Assembly (NCBI RefSeq): GCF_030056665.1
Contig: NZ_JASHIG010000028.1
Length of the DNA: 64,000 nucleotides
Strand: one strand, 5' to 3'
From: Flectobacillus roseus
GTDB lineage: Bacteria > Bacteroidota > Bacteroidia > Cytophagales > Spirosomataceae
The notes beneath the pieces are model-generated. The model had not been told where the DNA came from, made no database searches, and saw nothing but the letters and a program-made list of their open reading frames with translations. Positions 18,237 to 27,330 of the stretch are shown one piece after another (the first letter of the stretch is position 1; each line of letters begins with the position of its first letter). The position numbers and the translations under genes are program-made.

Positions 18237-18619
18237 ACGGTTGTAATGGTCGATTGAGGGTAGGGTTCGTAAATGTAGTCTTCTTTGTCATAAAACTGAT
18301 TGGCCAAAACCAATAGAATAGCATCACTAGAAAATTGGTCCATTACGTGCCAATCCTCTGGTGCTAAGACTAAACATTTTTGAGGCGTATCTAGTATGAA
18401 TTCTTCCTGTTTGAAGCCATTATCATTGAGAACACGACAACTTCCAGAAATACATACTAAGGCCTGCCAGGTTTCTTTGTGACGATGCCCACCTCGAACC
18501 GAATCCTCTTTTCCCTGAATATAAAACACACGTCTTATATGCCCGGGGAGTATTTTTTCAAATACTGTTAAATCGCCCGCATCCGAACTGAAAGTATCCA
18601 ATAATAACAATTGACTCAC
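18233..18619 (-). CDS. fdtA: dTDP-6-deoxy-hex-4-ulose 3,4-ketoisomerase (FdtA/QdtA/WxcM-like cupin)
   Basis: A 128-residue single-domain cupin with LTVFEKILPGHIRRVFYIQG, the signature GGHRHKETWQALVCISGSC and LVLAPEDWHVMDQFS, all typical of FdtA/QdtA. It shifts the keto group of dTDP-4-keto-6-deoxyglucose from C4 to C3, giving the substrate for the aminotransferase encoded next. The start is a GTG, since no ATG lies near the conserved N-terminus. rmlA, rmlB and an N-acyltransferase are not in the window, so the precursor must come from elsewhere. Confidence 0.85.
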   Translation of the reverse strand: MSQLLLLDTFSSDAGDLTVFEKILPGHIRRVFYIQGKEDSVRGGHRHKETWQALVCISGSCRVLNDNGFKQEEFILDTPQKCLVLAPEDWHVMDQFSSDAILLVLANQFYDKEDYIYEPYPQSTITTV

Positions 18620-18874
18620 TAGTATTAACGAAGGTTTAAAAAGCCCTGTGGTTGTATAAAGTATATTAGCTGGCTTTTCACTCTATTATAAAAATAAAGC
18701 CTTAGCTATTTAATGATTAATGTAATTGATTGGAAGAGATATATGCTTATATGTATAATAGACTTCAAAAATAATAAAATTAATTTAATACTTTGGAGAA
18801 GTAGTGTTATAAATTATGGAAAGGCCTTATTGTGTGGATAAAAGAGTAATATCATTCGAAAAGCTATATTATGA

Positions 18875-18905
18875 TTGAATCGTTTAGAGAAAAAATATAC
18901 CTTTG
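18875..18905 (+). promoter_or_regulatory. orphan Bacteroidota-type promoter
   Basis: TTG (18875-18877), a 20-nt spacer and TACCTTTG (18898-18905) fit the TTTG/TAnnTTTG consensus well. It points into a short region with no gene, ending at the secA terminator hairpin. Confidence 0.5.
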
Positions 18906-18911
18906 TAAAAT

Positions 18912-19011
18912 ATTTGTGACTTCAAAACCCCAATGACGGGAAATTTAGATATAGAACTTAATATAAAAATGGTTAATTTACAAAAAAACGCCCGTTTTGC
19001 GGGCGTTTTTT
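18912..19011 (+). ncRNA. candidate small RNA convergent with secA
   Basis: Inferred transcript of about 100 nt from the orphan promoter to the T-tract of the bidirectional hairpin at 18983-19011. An ATG at 18933 opens a frame that runs through the terminator into secA antisense without family features, so a coding role is unlikely. It is supported only by promoter and terminator signals. The alternative is a fortuitous promoter. Confidence 0.35.
18983..19011. terminator. bidirectional terminator downstream of secA
   Basis: CGCCCG pairs with CGGGCG across TTTTG, flanked by an A-run on the left and a T-run on the right, so it can terminate in both directions. It starts 8 nt past the secA stop. 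Confidence 0.85.
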
Positions 19012-19018
19012 GTTTTTG

Positions 19019-22000
19019 TTATGCAATCACTACTGCTATGCCTTTCTCTACATCTTGCTCAACAGTTTTGTATTTTACATTTTCCTTGATTGAACCATCT
19101 TGATACTGAACAGTTACTCTTTGGTTACGATCTGCAATTTTGATGGCTTGTCTTGGAGCAACTTTCTCAGTATGCTGACCTGCGCTTGGGTCGATATAAT
19201 CAAGACCTGAATCTAATGTACCAGCCAAACCACCTACCAAAGATGAAATAGCTTCATCTTTTTGAGTTTGTAGTTTTGGTTGTGGTGCAGGTGCTTGTTG
19301 TACAACTGGTTGTTCTACTGCTTGCTGAAAATCAGGCATATCTGCCTTCATCAAGAAGCTAACAGTATCTACGTTGATACGGCTCAAGAAACGTTCGAAC
19401 AATTTAACAGCTTCGAATTTGTAAATCAACAATGGATCTTTTTGTTCAAATACTGCATTCTGTACCGATTGTTTCAAGTCATCCATATCACGAAGGTGCT
19501 CTTTCCATTCCTGATCAATAAGGCTCAATGCAATGAATTTCTCCATTTCAGAAATCACCTTTTTGCCATTTGTTGCAAGTGTTTCGTTGGCATCTGCAAA
19601 TACGCCTGTTACTAATACGCCATTAGTAATAGGTACTTGGATACCTTGATAGCCTTGAGATAGTGCTTCTTGTGCAAAGTCAATTACTTTTTCTGCTAAA
19701 GCCTTATTCTTAGCGCTATAGTGTTTCTCTGCAGCATCGTACAAGCGATTTGTACGTTGTTGTGTATTTAATTTGGCAAATTCCTCACGGTCAAATGGAG
19801 GCTCCATGCCCAAGATATCAATAACACGAAGCTCTACTTCATCGTAAGAAACGTTGTTTTGGATAATATCCGAACAAACATCAAATGTCGTATTGGCAAT
19901 ATCCAATGATAAACGTTCTCCAAACAAAGCATTCTGACGACGTTTGTAGATGGCATTACGTTGGTAGTTCATTACGTCATCATATTCCAACAAACGCTTA
20001 CGAATACCAAAGTTATTTTCTTCTACTTTTTTCTGAGCACGTTCTACCGACGAAGTAATCATAGAGTGTTGGATTACTTCACCTTCTTCCATACCCATAC
20101 GGTCCATAACTTTCGCGATACGGTCTGAACCGAATTTACGCATCAAGTCATCGTCCAACGATAAGAAGAATTGAGATGAACCTACGTCACCCTGACGACC
20201 CGCACGACCTCTCAACTGACGGTCGACACGGCGAGACTCGTGGCGTTCTGTACCAATGATAGCCAAACCTCCAGAAGTCTTAGCTTCTGGCGATAACTTA
20301 ATGTCTGTACCACGACCAGCCATGTTGGTTGCAATTGTAACTTTACCTGCTTGACCAGCTTCTGCTACAATGTCGGCTTCGCGTGCGTGGTGTTTCGCGT
20401 TGAGTACGTTGTGCTGAATCTTACGGATTGTAAGCATACGGCTCAATAACTCAGAGTTTTCGACAGAAGTAGTACCCACAAGTACAGGGCGACCAGCTTC
20501 TACCATTTCTTGAATTTCTTGAGCTACAGCATTGTATTTCTCACGAACAGTTTTGTAAACTTTATCTTCGTGGTCATTACGAGAGATTTTTCTGTTCGTA
20601 GGAATTGTTACAACGTCCAATTTATAGATTGTCCAAAACTCACCTGCTTCAGTTTCGGCAGTACCCGTCATACCACAAAGTTTGTGATACATACGGAAGT
20701 AGTTTTGAAGGGTAATAGTAGCATAAGTTTGCGTAGCATCTTCGATGTTTACATTTTCCTTAGCTTCAATAGCTTGGTGTAAACCGTCAGAATAACGACG
20801 ACCGTCCATGATACGACCTGTTTGCTCATCTACGATTTTTACTTTACCTTCATCGATGATATATTCAGCATCTTTTTCAAATAAAGTATAAGCTTTGAGC
20901 AATTGGTTTACAGTGTGAATACGTTGCGTTTTGGCTGAATAATCACGAATCAAAGCCTCTTTCTTAACCAAGCGATCGTGTTCGTTTAATTCTGCATCTT
21001 TTTCGATGGTATTCAAATCAACAGACAAATCAGGAATAACGAAGAAATTGGCATCGTCAATCAATCTTGCCATAAACTCAAGACCTTTTTCCGTTAATTC
21101 AACCTGATTGTTTTTCTCTTCGATGGTAAACATCAAAGGAGCATCTGCTTCAGGCATTAACTTTTGGTTTTCGGCAAGGTAGATAGATTCTGTTTCTTGC
21201 ATGATTTGCTTCACACCAACCTCACCCAAGAATTTAATCAATGGACGGCTCTTTGGCAAACCACGGAAAGCACGGAATAATGACAAACCACCTTCTTTTT
21301 TCTTTCCTGCTGCAATTAACTTTTTCGATTCTACTAATAACTCCTGAACGATACGTTTTTGTTGATCTACCAAACGAGCTACTAGCGGATTGAAAATTTC
21401 GAAATCTTGTTCATCTCCACGAGCCATTGGTCCACTGATAATCAATGGAGTACGAGCATCATCAATCAAAACGGAGTCAACCTCATCGACCATGGCATAG
21501 TGGTGCTTGCGTTGAACTTGTTCTTCTGGGCTACGAGCCATGTTGTCACGTAGATAGTCAAAACCAAATTCATTGTTTGTACCATATGTAATATCTGCCA
21601 AATAGGCTTTACGACGAGCGTCTGTGTTTGGTTCGTGCTTATCAATACAGTCAACCGTAATTTGATGGAATTCAAACAATGGCGCATTCCACTCAGAGTC
21701 ACGTTTAGCAAGGTAGTCGTTTACAGTTACAAGGTGTACGCCACGTCCAGCCAAAGCATTCAAGAATGAAGGTAGGGTAGAAACCAACGTTTTACCTTCC
21801 CCAGTTGCCATTTCTGCAATTTTACCTTGGTGCAATACGATACCACCGATCAACTGTACATCGTAGTGAATCATATTCCACTCGATTTCGTTACCAGCTG
21901 CCATCCATTTGTTATGCCAAATGGCGGTGTCTCCAACAATCTCAACGTTTTTCTTTCGGCTAGCCATCTCAATATCATAAGGAGTTGCAGTAACCTCAAG

Positions 22001-22393
22001 TTTTTTGTTTTCCGTATATCTTCTAGCCGTTTCTTTTACAATCGCGAATGCTTGAGGAAGAATTTCCATCAATACTACTTCTAACGATTTGTTACGATCA
22101 ACTTCCAACTTGTCAATTTGATTAAAGATATTTTCTTTAACATCAACCGACATTTCAGGATTACCTTCAATTTCCAATTTGAAATCAGAAATTTCAGCAT
22201 CATATTTGGCTAAGCGCTCTTGAATAAGAGCTTTAAGGTCAACTGTTTTTTGACGAAGTTGATTGTCCGTCAAATTAGAAAGTTTGGCGAATTCAACTTT
22301 GACGTTTTCTACAATTGGCATTAATTCTTTGATGTCACGCTCTGACTTAGTACCAAAGAATTTTGTAACTGCCTTGGTTAAATAATTTATCAT
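19019..22393 (-). CDS. secA: preprotein translocase ATPase SecA
   Basis: At 1,124 residues this is the long SecA form of Bacteroidota. It has KIAEMATGEGKTLVSTLP (Walker A, about 195-210), the DEVDSVLIDDARTPL DEAD-box segment, GMTGTAETEAGEF, TNMAGRGTDIKL and RRVDRQLRGRAGRQGD. An insertion of about 70-100 residues in the first half carries KKLIAAGKKKEGGLSLFRAFRG. SecA drives Sec-dependent export at the inner membrane. The C-terminus ends in RVTVQYQDGSIKENVKYK and lacks the usual CxCxSGKKYKxC zinc motif. It is monocistronic, with a good promoter upstream and a terminator downstream. Confidence 0.97.
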   Translation of the reverse strand: MINYLTKAVTKFFGTKSERDIKELMPIVENVKVEFAKLSNLTDNQLRQKTVDLKALIQERLAKYDAEISDFKLEIEGNPEMSVDVKENIFNQIDKLEVDRNKSLEVVLMEILPQAFAIVKETARRYTENKKLEVTATPYDIEMASRKKNVEIVGDTAIWHNKWMAAGNEIEWNMIHYDVQLIGGIVLHQGKIAEMATGEGKTLVSTLPSFLNALAGRGVHLVTVNDYLAKRDSEWNAPLFEFHQITVDCIDKHEPNTDARRKAYLADITYGTNNEFGFDYLRDNMARSPEEQVQRKHHYAMVDEVDSVLIDDARTPLIISGPMARGDEQDFEIFNPLVARLVDQQKRIVQELLVESKKLIAAGKKKEGGLSLFRAFRGLPKSRPLIKFLGEVGVKQIMQETESIYLAENQKLMPEADAPLMFTIEEKNNQVELTEKGLEFMARLIDDANFFVIPDLSVDLNTIEKDAELNEHDRLVKKEALIRDYSAKTQRIHTVNQLLKAYTLFEKDAEYIIDEGKVKIVDEQTGRIMDGRRYSDGLHQAIEAKENVNIEDATQTYATITLQNYFRMYHKLCGMTGTAETEAGEFWTIYKLDVVTIPTNRKISRNDHEDKVYKTVREKYNAVAQEIQEMVEAGRPVLVGTTSVENSELLSRMLTIRKIQHNVLNAKHHAREADIVAEAGQAGKVTIATNMAGRGTDIKLSPEAKTSGGLAIIGTERHESRRVDRQLRGRAGRQGDVGSSQFFLSLDDDLMRKFGSDRIAKVMDRMGMEEGEVIQHSMITSSVERAQKKVEENNFGIRKRLLEYDDVMNYQRNAIYKRRQNALFGERLSLDIANTTFDVCSDIIQNNVSYDEVELRVIDILGMEPPFDREEFAKLNTQQRTNRLYDAAEKHYSAKNKALAEKVIDFAQEALSQGYQGIQVPITNGVLVTGVFADANETLATNGKKVISEMEKFIALSLIDQEWKEHLRDMDDLKQSVQNAVFEQKDPLLIYKFEAVKLFERFLSRINVDTVSFLMKADMPDFQQAVEQPVVQQAPAPQPKLQTQKDEAISSLVGGLAGTLDSGLDYIDPSAGQHTEKVAPRQAIKIADRNQRVTVQYQDGSIKENVKYKTVEQDVEKGIAVVIA

Positions 22394-22510
22394 TTTGTTC
22401 GTATTCGTTAATCTTTAGAGATTATTAAATGAGGTTTTAAAATAGGGTATTTTTTCAAACACAAAGCCTGTAAATTCCTATTGGTATTCCTACAGAAAAT
22501 TAATTACTTA

Positions 22511-22543
22511 CAAATTTAGTTCATTAGAACCTTTTAAAAACAA
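22511..22543 (-). promoter_or_regulatory. secA promoter
   Basis: On the minus strand TTG (22543-22541), a 22-nt spacer and TAAATTTG (22518-22511) match the Bacteroidota promoter consensus. It is 118 bp before the secA start. Confidence 0.6.
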
Positions 22544-22636
22544 TTTCGTTATAATTAATATTGCATTAGAAAACGATTTGTCATATTTTAGAAATCACTT
22601 AAAACGCCTTTTTGAATAGGTAAGTTATTGAATATC

Positions 22637-23125
22637 ATGGAACAAACTCCTCAACGCCGTCGTCCACCTCGTCAAAAGTTAAAAATGCCTTTCTTTGGAG
22701 ATTTGATGGGCGGATCAGGCAATAGCTCGACTGGTCAAGAGAAAAACCCTTTAAATGGTAAAATTACACCGTTGATTTTTCTGGTAGTGCTGGTGGTTTA
22801 TGGGATTGATTATTTAACAAGCAGTAGCAAAAATAAAACTGTTACAGGAGCTAGCGATATTAAACAGATGGCTTGGAATGGTAAAATTACCAAAAAATGG
22901 GCCAACGTAATTGATTCGGCACGAATCCATTATTTACTCGAAATAACCGAAGTAGTTAATGATAGCACCAAGGAAAAGAAGGTAATAGATTTGTTTGAAG
23001 AGAAAGGTGACTTTTGGGATAAAGTTAGTCCTAAAAATACCTTAATCAAAAAAGAAGGAAGCTTAGATGTTACCATACAACGCTATTTTAAAAAGGATAC
23101 AGTGATAAAATTACAATATCCTTGA
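22637..23125 (+). CDS. small single-pass membrane protein of unknown function
   Basis: The protein has 162 residues from the ATG at 22637; a TTG three codons earlier is an alternative. A basic, proline/arginine-rich N-terminus (RRRPPRQKLKMPFF) is followed by one membrane segment at about 46-58 (ITPLIFLVVLVVYGIDYL). A soluble domain comes next (ARIHYLLEITEV, KKVIDLFEEKGDFWDKVSPKNTLIKKEGS). I do not recognise the family. It is divergent from secA and ends in its own terminator. Confidence 0.7.
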   Translation: MEQTPQRRRPPRQKLKMPFFGDLMGGSGNSSTGQEKNPLNGKITPLIFLVVLVVYGIDYLTSSSKNKTVTGASDIKQMAWNGKITKKWANVIDSARIHYLLEITEVVNDSTKEKKVIDLFEEKGDFWDKVSPKNTLIKKEGSLDVTIQRYFKKDTVIKLQYP

Positions 23126-23160
23126 TAATGAGTTAAGTAAAGATTTGAGTACGATTTAAG

Positions 23161-23184
23161 GGTGAAGCTTGCTTCACCTTTTTT
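23161..23184 (+). terminator. intrinsic terminator
   Basis: GGTGAAGC pairs with GCTTCACC (23161-23178) and is followed by TTTTTT. It is 35 nt after the small membrane protein gene. Confidence 0.8.
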
Positions 23185-23267
23185 ATTTCATAAACCTCAT
23201 GGTCGAATGGCATAAAATTTGTACGTATAGATGTATTACCCACACGTTAAGACTATTTATTTAAAAA

Positions 23268-24149
23268 ATGAAAAGAAAGTATCTCTTAGTCCTAAGTATT
23301 TTAAGCATTTATACCGCCAATACATTTGCTCAATCCTCGAAGAAAAACAGTAGTAAGTTTACATTGAAGCTACCCGCCAATCAAGCTTTTGTGTTACCTG
23401 CCAATCCTTATACGAGTATAAGTGATGTACCTGTTTTATTATCAGTTTCTTCTTTGCTATCATCTTTTGCTTTAGTCGAATCGGTAAAAACCGAAACTCC
23501 AGATTTGAAGCTTAGCTCCTCTAATCGTGATTACATCATTACAAATGTATCGTACGATGATGAAAATGATGAGGATGACGAGGTTGCATTACGTTCGATT
23601 ATGGACAAAAAAGCAAAGGTCAAAGAAACGATTGTGCTGCAAAAGCCTGCTCCAAAAGTCGAAGAATCAAAATCTGCGGCAGTAGGCGGCGCTAAATCCG
23701 AAGGTGGATTGTACGAATATGTCGTAAAAGAGGCTGTTCCTGAGGTAACATTAACGGAGGAAGAGAAAAAACAATATAATTCAAGAGGAATGCGAGTGCT
23801 CTCTTTGCTTGAAGAAGAAGCTTACAGTGATTCAGTATTTTCCAAACCAGATCAAGTAGCTGTATTTCCTGGAGGGTCAAAGTCATTATTAAAATACTTA
23901 GACAAGACACTGAAAACCTCTAAAAAGCTGTCAGATGCAGAAAAGCAAGATAGGGTGATAGTGCAGTTTGTTGTGCGTAAAGATGGACGTACCGAGCGCT
24001 TTAAGCTCATGAAAGCCTCTGACATCAATTCTACAGGATTAGTATTGGACGCTTTGAGTAAAATGCCCAATTGGGAGCCAGCCATCACGAAGGGAGCTAC
24101 AGTTAGTTCATTAGTCCAGGTAGAAGTTCCTGTTATTAGTCCTAAATAA
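23268..24149 (+). CDS. secreted protein with TonB C-terminal-like domain
   Basis: The 293-residue protein has a signal peptide (MKRKYLLVLSILSIYTANTFAQ), a low-complexity acidic/Lys-rich middle with DDENDEDDE (about residue 100), and a C-terminal region from about 195. There VAVFPGGSKSLLKYLDKTL, RVIVQFVVRKDGRTERFKL and LDALSKMPNWEPAITKG match the TonB_C fold seen in Bacteroidota TonB-like proteins. A normal N-terminal membrane anchor is replaced by a cleavable signal, so it is probably periplasmic and not a classical energy transducer. It is monocistronic, and the downstream palindromic repeat may terminate it. Confidence 0.72.
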   Translation: MKRKYLLVLSILSIYTANTFAQSSKKNSSKFTLKLPANQAFVLPANPYTSISDVPVLLSVSSLLSSFALVESVKTETPDLKLSSSNRDYIITNVSYDDENDEDDEVALRSIMDKKAKVKETIVLQKPAPKVEESKSAAVGGAKSEGGLYEYVVKEAVPEVTLTEEEKKQYNSRGMRVLSLLEEEAYSDSVFSKPDQVAVFPGGSKSLLKYLDKTLKTSKKLSDAEKQDRVIVQFVVRKDGRTERFKLMKASDINSTGLVLDALSKMPNWEPAITKGATVSSLVQVEVPVISPK

Positions 24150-24164
24150 CAGCGTAAATCTAAA

Positions 24165-24375
24165 GATTATTCATCTCTAATTTTAGGGTTGGGACTATTC
24201 TCCAAGTTTTTATCAAAAAAGCGGTTGAAAAATATTTTTTCGACCGCTTTTTTGATGCTACTATGCTTTATATGATTTGGCTTAAGGCGTAAATATTGTG
24301 TCTCTACTGTTAAAATGTAGATTTAAGGAATAATCACTCATTCTCTCAATCCCAATTTACTCAATAAGGAAATAT
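24165..24375. repeat. intergenic palindromic repeat element, copy at 24 kb
   Basis: The core 24212-24256 is ATCAAAAAAGCGGTTG / CGACCGCTTTTTTGAT with an AT-rich centre. The right flank (CTACTATGCTTTATATGA, then TGTCTCTACTG, then AATAATCACTCATTC) aligns by eye with the reverse complement of the copy at 27.7-27.9 kb, so about 170-200 bp are shared, not only the palindrome. It lies between convergent genes and can act as a bidirectional terminator. Confidence 0.75.
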
Positions 24376-24392
24376 ATACATTTTCTAAACCA

Positions 24393-25025
24393 TTAATCAC
24401 AGTAAATAGGTAACTCTGGATTGTCGTAGTATTCAAACATTTTAGTGATTTGACTTTCAACTATGCGATCCACCGAAAGAGGAGGAATATTATCTCTATC
24501 AAAAAAGTCTACTGCTGATGTTTCCTGAGTATGTGCGTTTAATTCTCCACCAATGATGTCACATAAAATAAAAAGCTTGTACACATACCAAGCCTGCGGA
24601 GGATGGGCATGATTTCGTTTGTCAAAAACTCCTAATAGTTTCACGGCTTTTACCTTAAGACCAGTTTCTTCCCAAGCTTCTTTCTCAGCTACTTCAAATG
24701 GAGTATATCCTACATCGCCCCAGCCGCCGGGCAAAGACCATCTACCGTCTACTGTTTCTTTGGCCATCAAGATTTGCCCCTTTTCATTAAAAACGACAGC
24801 CCGAATATCTACTTTTGGAGTTTGATAACCATCTCGTTCGCTTGCAAATAGGTTAATGATTTTTTCAACAGGTTCATCTGTTAATTTCTCTAGGATTTTT
24901 ACACTTAAATCAGAAATTTCTTGATAACGCTCAAGGTCATAAGGTTTGTCTGCTGCATAAAAAATACCTGCTTGGGCTATTGACTGGAGTTTTTGAGCTA
25001 TTGCTAGCCAATCTAGGTTATTCAT
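24393..25025 (-). CDS. NUDIX hydrolase with N-terminal NUDIX-associated domain
   Basis: The 210-residue protein has an N-terminal helical domain (LDWLAIAQKLQSIAQAGIFYA, the NUDIX hydrolase N-terminal family) and a NUDIX fold from about 70. The NUDIX box reads GWGDVGY, seven residues, then KEAWEETGL: the metal-binding EE pair is present, but the first conserved Glu is Tyr and the Arg is Lys. Such proteins hydrolyse nucleoside-diphosphate derivatives such as ADP-ribose or sugar nucleotides; the substrate here is unknown. It runs alone on the minus strand, convergent with the TonB-C gene. Confidence 0.85.
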   Translation of the reverse strand: MNNLDWLAIAQKLQSIAQAGIFYAADKPYDLERYQEISDLSVKILEKLTDEPVEKIINLFASERDGYQTPKVDIRAVVFNEKGQILMAKETVDGRWSLPGGWGDVGYTPFEVAEKEAWEETGLKVKAVKLLGVFDKRNHAHPPQAWYVYKLFILCDIIGGELNAHTQETSAVDFFDRDNIPPLSVDRIVESQITKMFEYYDNPELPIYCD

Positions 25026-25119
25026 TTGAAAAGGAGGTAAATGATTAGATTCTGAATCGTTGAAATTAAAGAAAATAGCAATACTTTCTGTACAAATGCC
25101 TTAAAAATGAGAAAAGGGT

Positions 25120-25170
25120 ATCCATAAAAAAGGGGAAACAACATGGTGTTGCTCCCCCTTTTTTATGGAT
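25120..25170 (-). terminator. strong terminator after the M1 peptidase gene
   Basis: A perfect 16-bp stem (ATCCATAAAAAAGGGG with its complement at 25155-25170) encloses an inner CAAC/GTTG hairpin. A/T runs make it functional in either direction. It starts 23 nt past the peptidase stop. Confidence 0.85.
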
Positions 25171-25192
25171 AGATAGGATGATTATTTATTTC

Positions 25193-27154
25193 CTAATTTG
25201 GTTTTTGAGCCTTTACGTTCAAAGGTCTCCAAACGTTATTTTTAGAGTTAAAATCAGGAAGAGCATGGTCTGGATCAATACTCACAGACTTCAAAGGCAA
25301 GGTGGTGGAAGTTTTGAAAGTCCAAGAGTTTCCTCTTTGCCAGATTTCAACAGGAAGTTTGATACGTTCTTTAGTGCCACCAACCATTTCCAGCTCAACC
25401 TCGACAGGCATGGCTAGCTTTTCAAGATTTTCAATGGTAATAACGGCTCCATTTTTAGGGTCTTGTTCGATATACTGAACATCTTTAACAGCTTGGTCAA
25501 GTTTCCAAGTTTCGTAAAACCAACCTCTCCAAAACCAGCTCAAATCTTCACCTGAGGCATCTTCTATCGTTTTGAAAAAGTCATAAGGTGTTGGATGTTT
25601 AAAAGCCCAACGTTTGATATACTCCTTGAAGGCATAATCAAATCTATCTTTTCCTAAAACTTGTTCTCTCAAAATCTTTAAGCCAATTGCGGGTTTGTAA
25701 TAGGCTTCATAGCCCAAATTGCTCGATTGTAATACATCGGGAATATTCATGATAGGCTCTGCACTTTCACGGAATAGCTGTTTCGCCATTTGGTGCATAT
25801 CCATCTTATAACCTTTGTACTCACCATTATTAAAATCGTCGGTCGAGTAAAAGTTGATGAAAGTATTAAAACCTTCGTCCATCCATGCAAATTTGCGTTC
25901 GTTTGAACCTACAATCATTGGGAACCAGTTATGTCCAAATTCGTGGTCTGTTACGCCCCAAAGACCTTGTGTTGTGCTTGTACTACCACAAAAAACAATT
26001 CCAGGATATTCCATACCGCTGATTGAACCAGCCACATTGGTTGCCACAGGATAAGTGTATTCGTACAACCATTTTGAATAAAACTCCAAGCATGATTTTA
26101 CATACTCGGTAGAGCGTCCCCAACCTTTTTCTCCCCCTGATTCTGCGGGATAGGCAGACATTGCTAATGATTTTTTACCACTTGGTAAATTAATTCTAGC
26201 AGCATCAATGACAAATGCTTTTGAAGAAGCAAAGGCTACGTCACGTGCTGTACTGCATTTAAACTTCCACGTAATTTTGCCTTCAGATTTAGGTCTTGAA
26301 TTAGCTTCTATAACCTCTGCCGCACTTCTAATCATGACAGTCTTATCGCTATTGCTCGCTTGTGCTAATCTCTTAAGTTGTTCACTTGTCCAGCATTCAG
26401 ATGGATTGGTTAGTTCTCCTGAGCCTACAATAATATGAGATGCAGGAGCGGTGATGGCATATTCAAAATTACCGTATTCGAGGTAAAATTCGCCTGCACC
26501 CAGATAAGGCAGAACGTTCCAGCCCTCAACATCATCATATACGCACATACGAGGATACCACTGAGCAATTTCATAAACGGTTCCTTGTTGTGCTTCGTGC
26601 ATTCCCACTCGGTCTGAGCCATATTTAGGAATCTGGAAAGAATATACAATTTTAATTTTGGCTGAACCGATTTTCTCAGCCATTGGACTTGCCAAACGAA
26701 TTTGCATACGAGTATCTTCTACCACAAACTCCGCAGGCTTTCCATCGATTGTTACAGACTTGATGGTATATCCTCCGTTGAAATTCACATTGCCAAAGCG
26801 TCCGCCAGAAATAGGCGTAGTAGCCGAGCCACGAGATGTGTTACTAAATTGGTTTTGATCAAGTTGTAACCAAAGAAAATTAAGCTTGTCGGGCGAGGCA
26901 TTTTTATAGGTAATTTCTACGTCGCCATCCAAAACATTTTTTTGGTCATCGAGTGAGACATTGATTTTATAATCTGCTTGGTTTTGCCAATATGTAGCTC
27001 CAGGGGATCCTGTTCCACTGCGAGTAGGCGTTGACAAAGTGTAATTAAAAAGTGGGTTAAAAAGGTCGTATTGACTGTAATTAGATTTTTGTTGTGCCTG
27101 ACTGCTCCAATGCAAAGCAAGCAATGAACCTAAGGCAATTAATTTTTTTACCAT
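25193..27154 (-). CDS. M1-family zinc metallopeptidase (secreted)
   Basis: The 653-residue protein has a signal peptide (MVKKLIALGSLLALHWSSQAQ). The gluzincin motif HEFGH (His404, Glu405, His408 by codon count) is followed 19 residues after His408 by Glu427 in WMDEGFNTF. The N-terminal beta domain, YEIAQWYPRMCVYDDVEGW and SGMEYPGIVF match Bacteroidota M1 peptidases. It is probably periplasmic or exported and hydrolyses peptides from the N-terminus. It is divergent from the small gene at 27331. Confidence 0.92.
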   Translation of the reverse strand: MVKKLIALGSLLALHWSSQAQQKSNYSQYDLFNPLFNYTLSTPTRSGTGSPGATYWQNQADYKINVSLDDQKNVLDGDVEITYKNASPDKLNFLWLQLDQNQFSNTSRGSATTPISGGRFGNVNFNGGYTIKSVTIDGKPAEFVVEDTRMQIRLASPMAEKIGSAKIKIVYSFQIPKYGSDRVGMHEAQQGTVYEIAQWYPRMCVYDDVEGWNVLPYLGAGEFYLEYGNFEYAITAPASHIIVGSGELTNPSECWTSEQLKRLAQASNSDKTVMIRSAAEVIEANSRPKSEGKITWKFKCSTARDVAFASSKAFVIDAARINLPSGKKSLAMSAYPAESGGEKGWGRSTEYVKSCLEFYSKWLYEYTYPVATNVAGSISGMEYPGIVFCGSTSTTQGLWGVTDHEFGHNWFPMIVGSNERKFAWMDEGFNTFINFYSTDDFNNGEYKGYKMDMHQMAKQLFRESAEPIMNIPDVLQSSNLGYEAYYKPAIGLKILREQVLGKDRFDYAFKEYIKRWAFKHPTPYDFFKTIEDASGEDLSWFWRGWFYETWKLDQAVKDVQYIEQDPKNGAVITIENLEKLAMPVEVELEMVGGTKERIKLPVEIWQRGNSWTFKTSTTLPLKSVSIDPDHALPDFNSKNNVWRPLNVKAQKPN

Positions 27155-27243
27155 CTGTTGTTGAATGTTTAAAAGTAGATTTGGCAGAAACTATAAAACT
27201 GAATCCAATGCAATTTAGATGTTTTCCTACAAAGACAATGTTT

Positions 27244-27251
27244 TATCTTTG
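27244..27251 (+). promoter_or_regulatory. candidate -7 box for the 116-residue protein gene
   Basis: TATCTTTG matches TAnnTTTG 80 bp before the start at 27331. The preceding ACAAAGACAA forms a partial inverted repeat with it, so it could also serve the divergent peptidase gene. No clear -33 element is seen. Confidence 0.4.
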
Positions 27252-27330
27252 TAGCTTTGAGCTAACGGATACCATTTATAGTTAAAATAAAAGCATTCTG
27301 AAACGATAAACGATCGAAAGAAAAAAAAGA

